A stretch of 22,372 bases of DNA from Egaibacter sp046050465 (GTDB lineage: Bacteria > Pseudomonadota > Gammaproteobacteria > Burkholderiales > Burkholderiaceae_C). Below the pieces are notes generated by a model. That model had not been told where the DNA came from. It was given only the letters and a program-made list of their open reading frames with translations, and made no database searches. Position 1 is the first letter of the stretch. The number at the start of each line of letters is the position of its first letter. The position numbers and the translations under genes are program-made. The stretch spans positions 1 to 22,372 of the forward strand of contig JBJOPS010000004.1 of NCBI GenBank assembly GCA_046050465.1, in the 5' to 3' direction. This document shows, piece after piece, positions 15,780 through 22,372 of this stretch.

Positions 15780-17474
15780 TCAGTAGTTATCGAGAACAGC
15801 ACCTTTGCTGGCAGTGGATGCATTGAACGCAAACTTGGCCTGCACGCCGCGTGTGTAGCGCGGTGCTGGGGCTTTCCAGGCTGAGCGGCGTTTGGCGATT
15901 TCAGCATCGCTGACATTGAGTTGCAGTAGCAACTGGCGTGAGTCAATGGTAATGGAGTCGCCTTCATGAATCAGCGCAATCGTGCCGCCAACTGCAGCCT
16001 CGGGTGCCACATGGCCGACCACCATGCCCCAGGTGCCGCCCGAGAAGCGTCCGTCAGTGATCAGCCCCACGCTTTCGCCCAAACCTGCACCAATCAGTGC
16101 GCCAGTGGGGGCCAGCATCTCGGGCATGCCCGGGCCGCCCTTGGGGCCCAGATAGCGCAGCACCATCACGTCGCCCGCCACGATCTTGCCCGCCAGAATG
16201 GCGGCCAGGGCGGATTGCTCGTCGTCGAACACGCGGGCCGGGCCCGTCATCACCGGGTTCTTCAGGCCGGTGATCTTGGCGACGCAGCCTTCGGGGCTCA
16301 GGTTGCCCTTGAGGATAGCCAGGTGGCCCTGGGCATACATGGGGTTGGTAATAGGGCGGATCACATCCTGGTCGGCACGGGGCACATCGGGGATGTCTTT
16401 CAGCACCTCGCTAATCGTCTGGCCGGTGATGGTGAGGCAGTCGCCGTGCAACAGACCTGCGGCCAGCAGCGTCTTCATCACCTGCGGAATGCCACCGGCC
16501 ACGTGCAGATCCACCGCCAGGTACTTGCCGCTGGGTTTCAGGTCGCACAGTACAGGGGTTTTGACGCGAACGCGCTCGAAGTCGTCAATCGTCCATTCCA
16601 CGCCAGCGGCATGGGCAATCGCCAGGAAGTGCAGCACGGCGTTGGTGGAGCCACCGGTGGCCATCACCACGGCCACGGCGTTTTCAATGGCTTCTTTGGT
16701 CACGATGTCGCGCGGTTTGATGTCTTTCCTGATGGCTTCCATCAGCACTTTGGCAGACTCTTTGGCCGAGTTCATTTTCTCGTCGTGCGGGTTGGCCATG
16801 GTGGACGAGTAAGGCAGGGACAGGCCCAGTGCCTCAAACGCCGACGACATGGTGTTGGCCGTGTACATGCCGCCGCAGGAGCCGGTGCCGGGCACCGCGC
16901 GTTTTTCGATTTCCAGCAGGTCAAAGTCGCTCAGGTTGCCTGCGGCGTTCTGGCCCACGGCCTCGAATACGCTCACAATGTTGAGGTCCTGCCCCTTGTA
17001 TTTGCCGGGCAGAATGGTGCCGCCATACACGTAGATGGCAGGCACGTTGGCGCGCAGCATGCCCATCATGCCGCCGGGCATGTTTTTGTCGCAACCACCC
17101 ACCACCACCACGCCGTCCATCCATTGGCCGCCCACGCAGGTTTCGATGCAGTCGCTGATGACTTCGCGGCTGACCAGACTGTATTTCATGCCCTCGGTGC
17201 CCATGGCCATGCCGTCAGAAATGGTGGGCGTGCCAAACACCTGCGCATTGCCACCGGCTTCTTCAATACCGGCAATCGCCGCATCGGCCAGTTTTTGCAG
17301 ACCTGAATTGCAGGGAGTGATGGTGCTGTGCCCGTTGGCCACGCCCACCATCGGCTTCTTGAAGTCTTCTTCAACATAGCCCATGGCGTAAAACATGGAG
17401 CGGTTGGCGGCGCGCGATTTGCCTTCGGTGATGTTCTTGCTGCGCGGGTTCAGGATGACGGGTTTGATGTCCAT
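15780..17474 (-). CDS. ilvD: Dihydroxy-acid dehydratase
   Basis: Dehydrates 2,3-dihydroxy-isovalerate and 2,3-dihydroxy-3-methylvalerate to the 2-oxo acids, the third step of valine and isoleucine synthesis; also supplies pantothenate and leucine precursors. From ATG 17474 the protein has 564 residues. The three iron-sulfur cysteines are Cys55 (PCNSGLQ), Cys128 (GGCDKNMPGG, with Lys130 near the Mg site) and Cys200 (GTGSCGGMYTANTM); TDGRFSGG near residue 480 carries the catalytic serine. The length is shorter than the 616-residue E. coli enzyme and fits the group usually found with a [2Fe-2S] cluster; the cluster type is inference. The frame is open 36 codons further upstream, but MDIKPVILNPRSKNITEGKSRAANRSM is the family-typical start. 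It is divergent from lgt; a 9-bp inverted repeat lies between them. Confidence 0.96.
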   Translation of the reverse strand: MDIKPVILNPRSKNITEGKSRAANRSMFYAMGYVEEDFKKPMVGVANGHSTITPCNSGLQKLADAAIAGIEEAGGNAQVFGTPTISDGMAMGTEGMKYSLVSREVISDCIETCVGGQWMDGVVVVGGCDKNMPGGMMGMLRANVPAIYVYGGTILPGKYKGQDLNIVSVFEAVGQNAAGNLSDFDLLEIEKRAVPGTGSCGGMYTANTMSSAFEALGLSLPYSSTMANPHDEKMNSAKESAKVLMEAIRKDIKPRDIVTKEAIENAVAVVMATGGSTNAVLHFLAIAHAAGVEWTIDDFERVRVKTPVLCDLKPSGKYLAVDLHVAGGIPQVMKTLLAAGLLHGDCLTITGQTISEVLKDIPDVPRADQDVIRPITNPMYAQGHLAILKGNLSPEGCVAKITGLKNPVMTGPARVFDDEQSALAAILAGKIVAGDVMVLRYLGPKGGPGMPEMLAPTGALIGAGLGESVGLITDGRFSGGTWGMVVGHVAPEAAVGGTIALIHEGDSITIDSRQLLLQLNVSDAEIAKRRSAWKAPAPRYTRGVQAKFAFNASTASKGAVLDNY

Positions 17475-17496
17475 GGTGTCTCTCGTGAGTGTTTTG

Positions 17497-17532
17497 AGGC
17501 TGTTTGCCGCTGAAATCAACAGTAAACAGCCT
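17497..17532. promoter_or_regulatory. Inverted repeat in the ilvD-lgt intergenic region
   Basis: AGGCTGTTT (17497-17505) and AAACAGCCT (17524-17532) are perfect 9-bp arms separated by 18 bp, lying 23-58 bp before the ilvD start. It could be an operator or a hairpin in the ilvD leader. No T-run follows, so it is not an intrinsic terminator. Confidence 0.4.
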
Positions 17533-17590
17533 GGTAAAAGCTTGAGTTTAGCTTGCGATGATGTCTGCGCTTGCGTGCACAATCCTGCCT

Positions 17591-18400
17591 ATGCTGATCC
17601 ATCCCCAAATCGACCCCATCGCCCTTCAACTCGGGCCCGTTGCCGTGCACTGGTACGGCCTCACCTATCTGGCTGCGTTTGGTCTGTTCATGTGGCTGGG
17701 CATACGCCGCCTCAAACACCCGTCGTTCGCCGCGCTCACAGGCCCTGGTGCCTGGTCGCGCAAGGACGTGGAAGACATTCTGTTTCTGGGCGTGATGGGC
17801 GTGGTGCTGGGCGGGCGCATTGGCTATTGCCTGTTTTACAAGCCGGGCTATTACCTGTCGCATCCACTGGAGGTTTTTGCCGTGTGGCAGGGCGGCATGA
17901 GTTTTCATGGCGGCATGCTGGGGGTGATCGGTTCGATGATCTGGTTCGCCGTGTCGCGCAAACGCCCCTTCTTGCAGGTGGCTGATTTTGTGGCGCCATG
18001 TGTGCCTACGGGGCTGGCGGCCGGGCGTGTGGGTAATTTCATCAATGGCGAGTTGTGGGGGCGGCTGGCAGACCCCAGCTTGCCCTGGGGCATGGTGTTT
18101 CGCGGTGCTGGTGACTTGCCGCGCCACCCGTCGCAGGTGTATCAGTTCCTGATGGAGGGCTTGCTGCTGTTCATCCTGCTGTGGCTGTATGCCCGCAAGG
18201 AGCGAAAGCCGGGACAAGTGGCTGCGGTGTTTTTGCTGGGTTACGGCGTGTTCCGCTTCATTGCCGAGTTTTTCCGCGAGCCGGATGCGCACTTGGGGTT
18301 GCTGTCATTGGGCATGAGTATGGGGCAGTGGTTGTGTGTACCGATGATTCTGGGTGGTGCGGGGTTGTGGTGGTGGGCAGAGCAACGACGGACCCGGTAA
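17591..18400 (+). CDS. lgt: Prolipoprotein diacylglyceryl transferase
   Basis: Inner-membrane enzyme that moves diacylglycerol from phosphatidylglycerol to the lipobox cysteine of prolipoproteins. From ATG 17591 the protein has 269 residues. Family motifs appear in order: HWYGLTY (20-26), GGRIGY (74-79), GGMSFHGGMLG (101-111, His106 equivalent to E. coli His103), the Lgt signature GRVGNFINGELWGR (145-158, with Arg146, Asn149 and Glu154), RHPSQVYQ (178-185), and YGVFRFIAEFFREPD (218-232). Seven hydrophobic segments are spread through it. The frame is open from an ATG at 17558, but MLIHPQIDPIALQLGP is the normal start; no Shine-Dalgarno sequence distinguishes them. It is divergent from ilvD. 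Confidence 0.95.
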   Translation: MLIHPQIDPIALQLGPVAVHWYGLTYLAAFGLFMWLGIRRLKHPSFAALTGPGAWSRKDVEDILFLGVMGVVLGGRIGYCLFYKPGYYLSHPLEVFAVWQGGMSFHGGMLGVIGSMIWFAVSRKRPFLQVADFVAPCVPTGLAAGRVGNFINGELWGRLADPSLPWGMVFRGAGDLPRHPSQVYQFLMEGLLLFILLWLYARKERKPGQVAAVFLLGYGVFRFIAEFFREPDAHLGLLSLGMSMGQWLCVPMILGGAGLWWWAEQRRTR

Positions 18401-18478
18401 ATACCTGACCCCAAGGCAAACGCTCGCAGGGCAGCTTGCCCGGCACGTGGCGGTTATCAATTATCGCGGGTAAACACG

Positions 18479-18500
18479 GAGCGATTTTTTTAAATCACTC
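18479..18500. promoter_or_regulatory. Inverted repeat upstream of the GntR promoter
   Basis: GAG-C-GATTT (18479-18487) and AAATC-A-CTC (18492-18500) are inverted arms with one mismatch around TTTT. The repeat ends exactly where the -35 hexamer begins, a position suited to an activator or repressor site. It might instead be a weak terminator of lgt. Confidence 0.35.
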
Positions 18501-18529
18501 TTGTAAACATTGATGTAATTACGAATAAT
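18501..18529 (+). promoter_or_regulatory. Sigma-70 promoter of the malonate-type cluster
   Basis: TTGTAA (18501-18506) and AATAAT (18524-18529) are spaced by 17 bp in a strongly A/T-rich stretch. Two candidate operator patterns overlap it: TGT-AA-ACA at 18502-18509, and GTAATT (18515-18520) with AATTAC (18537-18542). Autorepression by the GntR protein encoded just downstream is a reasonable inference. Confidence 0.6.
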
Positions 18530-18556
18530 TATGAAAAATTACCAACAAAGCTGTCG

Positions 18557-19231
18557 ATGCCGATGCGACTGATTCAAAACTCCCTGCACGACGAAGTGGC
18601 CGCCACTTTGCGCGACCGCATTTTTTCGGGTGAACTGGCTCCCGGCAGCTTTCTGGACGAAGTGGGGTTGTGCGAAAGCCTGACCATCTCGCGCACACCC
18701 TTGCGCGAGGCGCTGAAAGTTCTGACAGCGGAAGGCCTGGTGCGCCACGAGCCACGGCGTGGCTGCTTCGTGAACCAGGTGACCGAGCAGGATCTGGATG
18801 ACATCTTCCCGGTGATTGCCCTGCTGGAGGGGCGCTGTGCCTTTGAGGCCGCCCGCAATGCCAGCGATGCCGATCTGGCCGTACTGGAAACCCTGCACCA
18901 GCGGCTGAGTGGCCACGCCAAAGCGCGGCGCATCACCGACTACTACACCACCAACTTCGCCATTCACGAGGCCATCATCACCCTGGCCAACAACCGCTGG
19001 CTGGCCCAGGTGATCGGGGATCTGCGCAAGATCCTCAAGCTGGCGCGCCTGCAAAGTTTGCAGGCCAGTGGTCGCATGGAGCAGAGCCTGAGCGAGCACA
19101 TGGCGGTGTTTGCCGCGCTCAAGGCGCGCGACAGCGAAGGTGCCGACGCGGCCATGCGCACCCACCTGACCCGCCAGCGCGAAGCCCTGCGCGCCTTGAT
19201 GCGCAACCACACCAGCAAGGTACAGGCATGA
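18557..19231 (+). CDS. GntR family regulator, FadR/FCD subfamily (MatR-like by context)
   Basis: DNA-binding regulator of 224 residues. The N-terminal winged helix-turn-helix (about 8-75) has LRDRIFSGELAPGSFLDE and SRTPLREALKVLTAEGLVRHEPRRGCFV, typical of GntR. The C-terminal FCD domain (about 80-212) keeps histidines His137, His181 and His203 in positions that bind a metal in this subfamily, and so probably senses a small acid ligand. Its TGA stop overlaps the ATG of malonyl-CoA decarboxylase (ATGA at 19228-19231), so the two are translationally coupled, and malonate or malonyl-CoA is the likely effector, as for MatR of rhizobia. A second ATG two codons in (18563) is possible. No good Shine-Dalgarno sequence is seen. 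Confidence 0.92.
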   Translation: MPMRLIQNSLHDEVAATLRDRIFSGELAPGSFLDEVGLCESLTISRTPLREALKVLTAEGLVRHEPRRGCFVNQVTEQDLDDIFPVIALLEGRCAFEAARNASDADLAVLETLHQRLSGHAKARRITDYYTTNFAIHEAIITLANNRWLAQVIGDLRKILKLARLQSLQASGRMEQSLSEHMAVFAALKARDSEGADAAMRTHLTRQREALRALMRNHTSKVQA

Positions 19232-20751
19232 ACACCACCACGACATGGATCACACGCAAGGTCTCCGGGCTGCTGCCGCATGCGGGAGCCAAAGGTGCAT
19301 CAAAAAGGGATTTGAGTGAAATTGGAAAAGAAAATATGCCGCCAGCCCTCGTGGATACTGCGCAAGAAGCTATTAAAACAGTAGCATCAGACAAGAATTC
19401 AAGTAGCAAACCACGCTCCACCCGCGAGCGCCTGCAAGGCAGTTTGCGCCACAAGGAAGAAGCCCTGTCGCCCCGCGTGCTGCGCCGCACGCTGGAGGAG
19501 CTGCGGGCCATTGTGGACCCTCGGTTGAGCGAAGTGGAGGGCGGTTGCCGGGCGCAGGGGGTGGCGCGCTGGTACGCCAGCGCCACGCTGGAGCAGCGGC
19601 GCGACATGTGGCTGCTGATGAGCGAGCAGTTTGTGGCCGACCCGCAAGTCGTCAAGCTTGCACAGGCGGAGTTTGCCACCGCCGTGGGTACGCCCGACGA
19701 AGCCGCTGCCGAGGTGCACTACCGCCGTGCCACCGTGTCGCCGCGCCGGAGGTTGCTGCAACGCTTCAGCGCGTTTCCCGAGGGCATCCGTTTTCTGGTG
19801 GACTTGCGGGCCGACATGCTGCCGCACCTGAAGGCCGACAAGCGCCTGCAGGCGCTGGATGTGGAGATGGAATACATGTTCTCCACCTGGTTTGATGTGG
19901 GTTTTCTGGACTTGCGCCCCATCAGTTGGGACTCGCCCGCGTCGCTGATTGAAAAGCTCATCAAATACGAAGCGGTGCACGATATCAAGAGCTGGGCCGA
20001 TGTGAAAAACCGGCTTGACTCGGATCGACGCTGCTACGGCTTCTTCCACCCACGCCTCCCAGACGAGCCGCTGATTTTTGTCGAAGTGGCGTTCATGGAC
20101 GACATGGCCAACAGCATCACGCCCTTGCTGGACGAAGCCGCCAGCGCCGCAGACCTTAAGAAAGCCACCACAGCAATTTTTTACTCCATCAGCAACACGC
20201 AAACCGGCCTGCGCGGCGTGAGCTTTGGCGATTCGCTGATCAAGCGGGTCGTTGAAACCCTGAAGCTGGAGTTCCCCAAACTCAAGGTGTTTGCCACCCT
20301 GTCGCCCATCCCCGGTTTTCGTGCCTGGCTGGGCAAAAACGCCACCGCCATGCTGGAGAAGCTGGACGACAAAAGCCGTCTGCAACTGGGGCGCGTGCTG
20401 GGCTTCGACCCGCCTGGCCCGGAGCATTTTTTGAGTGCCGCCGACAAGGCACTGACGCTGGATGCCAAGTCGCCTGTGCGCAGCTTGTTGTTGCAATGCG
20501 CGGCGCACTACCTGGGCAGCGAAATCAAAGACGGCAAGCCCGTGGACCCGGTGGCCCGGTTTCACCTGGGCAACGGCGCGCGGGTCGAGCGGCTGAACTG
20601 GGCTGGCGACCCGTCGGCCAAAGGGCTCAAACAGTCTTGCGGCCTGATGGTGAATTACCTGTACGACCTCAAACGGCTGGACAAACACCGCGCGATGCTG
20701 GTGCAGGGCAAAATCGCGGTATCGGGTGACATTGAAGATTTGCAGTTTTAA
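19228..20751 (+). CDS. matA: Malonyl-CoA decarboxylase
   Basis: Converts malonyl-CoA to acetyl-CoA and CO2. The 507 residues include the helical N-terminal domain (about 65-215) and the GNAT-like catalytic domain (about 216-500). Conserved blocks are HPRLPDEPLIFVEVAFM (274-290), FYSISNTQTGLRG (318-330, containing the serine equivalent to human Ser329), LSPIPGFRAWL (358-368), and RFHLGNGARVERLNWAGD (444-461) with catalytic His446, then SCGLMVNYLYDL. The first 62 or so residues are unusual: residues 23-62 are Ser/Lys/Glu-rich, encoded by DNA (19290-19410) noticeably richer in A/T than the rest, and include a copy of the dispersed repeat. The gene overlaps the regulator by 4 nt. The symbol follows the rhizobial matA and is by homology. 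The next gene is 40 nt downstream. Confidence 0.95.
   Translation: MNTTTTWITRKVSGLLPHAGAKGASKRDLSEIGKENMPPALVDTAQEAIKTVASDKNSSSKPRSTRERLQGSLRHKEEALSPRVLRRTLEELRAIVDPRLSEVEGGCRAQGVARWYASATLEQRRDMWLLMSEQFVADPQVVKLAQAEFATAVGTPDEAAAEVHYRRATVSPRRRLLQRFSAFPEGIRFLVDLRADMLPHLKADKRLQALDVEMEYMFSTWFDVGFLDLRPISWDSPASLIEKLIKYEAVHDIKSWADVKNRLDSDRRCYGFFHPRLPDEPLIFVEVAFMDDMANSITPLLDEAASAADLKKATTAIFYSISNTQTGLRGVSFGDSLIKRVVETLKLEFPKLKVFATLSPIPGFRAWLGKNATAMLEKLDDKSRLQLGRVLGFDPPGPEHFLSAADKALTLDAKSPVRSLLLQCAAHYLGSEIKDGKPVDPVARFHLGNGARVERLNWAGDPSAKGLKQSCGLMVNYLYDLKRLDKHRAMLVQGKIAVSGDIEDLQF
19355..19385 (-). repeat. Dispersed GCTR-N9-TAGC repeat, copy 4 (in malonyl-CoA decarboxylase)
   Basis: Read on the minus strand: GCTA, nine bases, TAGC, then TTCTTGCGCAGTAT. 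The core fits the other three copies, while the tail is more diverged. It lies in the A/T-rich, low-complexity start of the gene and is read in frame as part of DTAQEAIKTVA. Confidence 0.5.
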
Positions 20752-20791
20752 GTTTTGGTGTAATTTTTATTAACAACGACAGGAGACAACC

Positions 20792-21793
20792 ATGATTAAC
20801 ATTGATGCAATCCAGACCTTTCCACGGCGCGCGGTTTTACGCATGGCCGCAGCCGCTGCAGCAGCCTCTGCGTTGGGCGCTCGGGCGCAAAGTGCCTGGC
20901 CCGCCAAGCCGGTCACGCTGGTAGTGCCGTTTCCGGCAGGGGGTGGCACCGACGCCTTTGCGCGGCCCCTGTCGGCGCAGTTTGCGCGCCTCACGGGCAA
21001 GCAACTGGTTATCGACAACCGCGGTGGTGCGGGTGGCACGCTGGGCGCCGGTATCGCCGCCAAAGCCGCGGCTGATGGGTACACACTTTTCATGGGCGCG
21101 GTGCACCACGCCATTGCCCCGTCGATGTATCCCAAGCTGGACTACGACATCGAGAAAGACTTTGTGCCGCTGGCCCTGGTGGCCAACGTGCCGCAGGTGC
21201 TGGTGATTAACCCGAAAAAAATTCCGGTCAACGACTTCAAGGGCTTTTTGGAGTTCGTCCGCAAGAACCCCGGCAAGCTGAATTACGGTTCGGCTGGTGG
21301 CGGCACGTCGCACCACCTGGCGGGTGAGTTGTTCAAGCAGCAAAGCAAAACCTTTATCACCCACATTCCGTATCGCGGCGCCGGCCCGGCTCTTCAAGGC
21401 CTGATTGCGGGCGATGTGGAAATGATGTTTGACGGTCTGGGCTCGTCGGCGGGCCATATCAAGGGTGGCCGTATCAAGGCGCTGATGGTGGCGGGCGCCA
21501 AGCGCAACGCGGCTTTTCCGGATGTGCCCTGCGCGGCCGAGCTGGGTTTCCCAGAGTACACCGTGACTACCTGGTACGGCATCTGGGTACCCAAAGGTAC
21601 GCCCACCGACATTCAGGCACGCATCGTGGAAGAAATCAACAAGGCCGGTTTGTCGGATGAGGCCAAAGCCGTGTGGGCCGCTCAGGGCGCCGAGTTTGGC
21701 ACCCTGTCGCCTCAGCAGTTTGGTGGCTTCGTCAGTGCTGAGGTGAAGCGCTGGGCTGCGGTGGTGAAAACCTCGGGCGCCAAGCTGGACTGA
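20792..21793 (+). CDS. Bug/TctC-family periplasmic solute-binding protein
   Basis: Captures a small, usually carboxylated, solute in the periplasm. The 333 residues start with a long leader whose FPRRAVLRM (Arg12-Arg13) followed by an Ala-rich core and ARAQ suggests export, possibly by the Tat route, with cleavage near residue 32. Bug-family blocks follow: VTLVVPFPAGGGTDAFAR (41-58), DNRGGAGGTLGA (75-86), AADGYTLFMG (93-102), NYGSAGGGTSHHLAGELF, and HIPYRGAGPALQGLIAGDVEMMFDG. Most Burkholderiales have many such orphan receptors without TctA/TctB genes, as here. Position between malonyl-CoA decarboxylase and a crotonase suggests malonate or a related acid as ligand; that is inference. AGGAGA seven nt before the ATG is a strong ribosome-binding site. 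Confidence 0.93.
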   Translation: MINIDAIQTFPRRAVLRMAAAAAAASALGARAQSAWPAKPVTLVVPFPAGGGTDAFARPLSAQFARLTGKQLVIDNRGGAGGTLGAGIAAKAAADGYTLFMGAVHHAIAPSMYPKLDYDIEKDFVPLALVANVPQVLVINPKKIPVNDFKGFLEFVRKNPGKLNYGSAGGGTSHHLAGELFKQQSKTFITHIPYRGAGPALQGLIAGDVEMMFDGLGSSAGHIKGGRIKALMVAGAKRNAAFPDVPCAAELGFPEYTVTTWYGIWVPKGTPTDIQARIVEEINKAGLSDEAKAVWAAQGAEFGTLSPQQFGGFVSAEVKRWAAVVKTSGAKLD

Positions 21794-22372
21794 TGCCTGC
21801 CCGCATTGTTTTCGAAGAGGGCAACGATGGTGTGGCGTCCGTCACGCTGTCTCACCCCGGCAAGTTCAACGCCATGTCGCGTGCGATGTGGCGCGAGTTG
21901 CGTGCCGGGTTTGAGTGCCTGCAGCGCAGCACCAGCCTGCGCTGCGTCCTTATCAAGGGGGAGAGTGGCCACTTCTGCGCAGGGGGTGACATCTCGGAAT
22001 ACGCGGGTTTTCGTTTTCAGGAAGAGAGCCTTCGCGCCTTTCATGAAGACGACGTCTGGGGCGGCCTGCAGGCCATGCTGGACTGCGATGTGCCCATCGT
22101 GGCGCAGATCGAGGGCAACTGCATGGGTGCGGGTGTGGAGATGGCCAGCTGCTGCGACCTGCGCGTGGCTGCCCGTTCGGCCCGCTTTGGCGCACCCATT
22201 GCGCGCCTGGGCTTTCCCATGGCGCCGCGCGAGGCTGCGCTGGTGGCACAGGCCGCTGGCGCTACGGTGGCGCGCGCCATGCTGCTCGCGGCCGAGGTGT
22301 TCGATGCTCCGGCTATGCTGGCACACGGTTTTCTGACCCAGGTGCTGGACGACGCGCAGCTGTCGGCCCACA
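21793..22372 (+). CDS. Enoyl-CoA hydratase/isomerase (crotonase) family protein, 3' end outside the window
   Basis: The first 193 codons of a crotonase-fold protein; the gene runs off the right edge. The start ATG overlaps the preceding stop as TGATG (21791-21795), indicating translational coupling. The two oxyanion-hole segments are present: HFCAGGDISEY (60-70) and IEGNCMGAGVEMASCCD (106-122). Glu116 occupies the place of the first catalytic glutamate of hydratases (rat Glu144). The second (rat Glu164, in a PE-x3-G context) aligns with Ile136 in FGAPIARLG, so ordinary hydration of enoyl-CoA is doubtful. Other crotonase reactions, such as CoA-thioester hydrolysis, isomerisation or decarboxylation, remain possible. 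The genomic setting ties it to malonyl-CoA or related metabolism. Confidence 0.9.
   Translation, partial: MPARIVFEEGNDGVASVTLSHPGKFNAMSRAMWRELRAGFECLQRSTSLRCVLIKGESGHFCAGGDISEYAGFRFQEESLRAFHEDDVWGGLQAMLDCDVPIVAQIEGNCMGAGVEMASCCDLRVAARSARFGAPIARLGFPMAPREAALVAQAAGATVARAMLLAAEVFDAPAMLAHGFLTQVLDDAQLSAH

Noticed and set aside
15966..17306. 446-codon plus-strand ORF opposite ilvD
   Set aside because: His/Gly/Ala-rich shadow of ilvD, with no motif and no ribosome-binding site.
19399..20688. 429-codon minus-strand ORF opposite malonyl-CoA decarboxylase
   Set aside because: Shadow ORF; the plus-strand frame has all the decarboxylase motifs.

Overview
The window looks like a chromosomal segment of a betaproteobacterium, most probably of the family Comamonadaceae (Rhodoferax/Polaromonas/Acidovorax-like). 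This is inferred from the GC-rich coding sequence, the gene families (a Burkholderiales tRNA-linked protein with a Gly/His tail, a TIGR04438-type small Trp-rich protein, a Bug/TctC receptor, a GntR-malonyl-CoA decarboxylase cluster) and a short dispersed repeat of a type I associate with that family. It is mostly housekeeping DNA with two accessory clusters. I see no prophage, intact insertion sequence or CRISPR array.

Layout: tRNA-Gly(GCC), tRNA-Cys(GCA) and tRNA-Leu(TAA) lie at 24-387, with a conserved protein of unknown function only 15 nt after tRNA-Leu. Next come icd (isocitrate dehydrogenase) and the clpS-clpA proteolysis pair. A gene-poor stretch (5453-6103) holds tRNA-Arg(ACG) on the minus strand with a clear promoter and terminator, flanked by a 15-bp direct repeat. 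On the minus strand at 6104-9537 there is a tight three-gene operon: a YnjD-like ABC ATPase, a YnjF-like CDP-alcohol phosphatidyltransferase, and a fusion of a VTT (TVP38/TMEM64) membrane domain to a MerA-like flavin disulfide reductase. No ABC permease or receptor gene is in the operon. A DUF2059 secreted protein is divergent from it. RluA-type pseudouridine synthase, trmB and a YqhA-family membrane protein follow on the minus strand; acs (acetyl-CoA synthetase) is on the plus strand and ends at a strong bidirectional terminator shared with a periplasmic cytochrome c. Then come a small Trp-rich membrane protein, ilvD (minus) and lgt (plus).

The right end is a plus-strand malonate-type cluster: a FadR-type GntR regulator, malonyl-CoA decarboxylase (start overlaps the regulator's stop), a Bug/TctC periplasmic binding protein, and a crotonase-fold protein cut off by the window edge (start overlaps the preceding stop). 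The decarboxylase would turn malonyl-CoA into acetyl-CoA. A malonyl-CoA synthetase would be expected nearby, possibly just beyond the edge.

The most notable observations are: (1) four copies of a short repeat, GCTR-N9-TAGC plus a conserved tail, three inside genes (ynjF, trmB, malonyl-CoA decarboxylase) and one just after acs; (2) the VTT-flavoprotein/YnjF/YnjD operon, which joins membrane-lipid and redox functions and lacks the usual transporter partners; (3) a crotonase lacking the second catalytic glutamate of hydratases; (4) the structured, repeat-flanked tRNA-Arg region. Many start codons here have no recognisable Shine-Dalgarno sequence, so several starts (clpS, trmB, lgt, the pseudouridine synthase) are best guesses.
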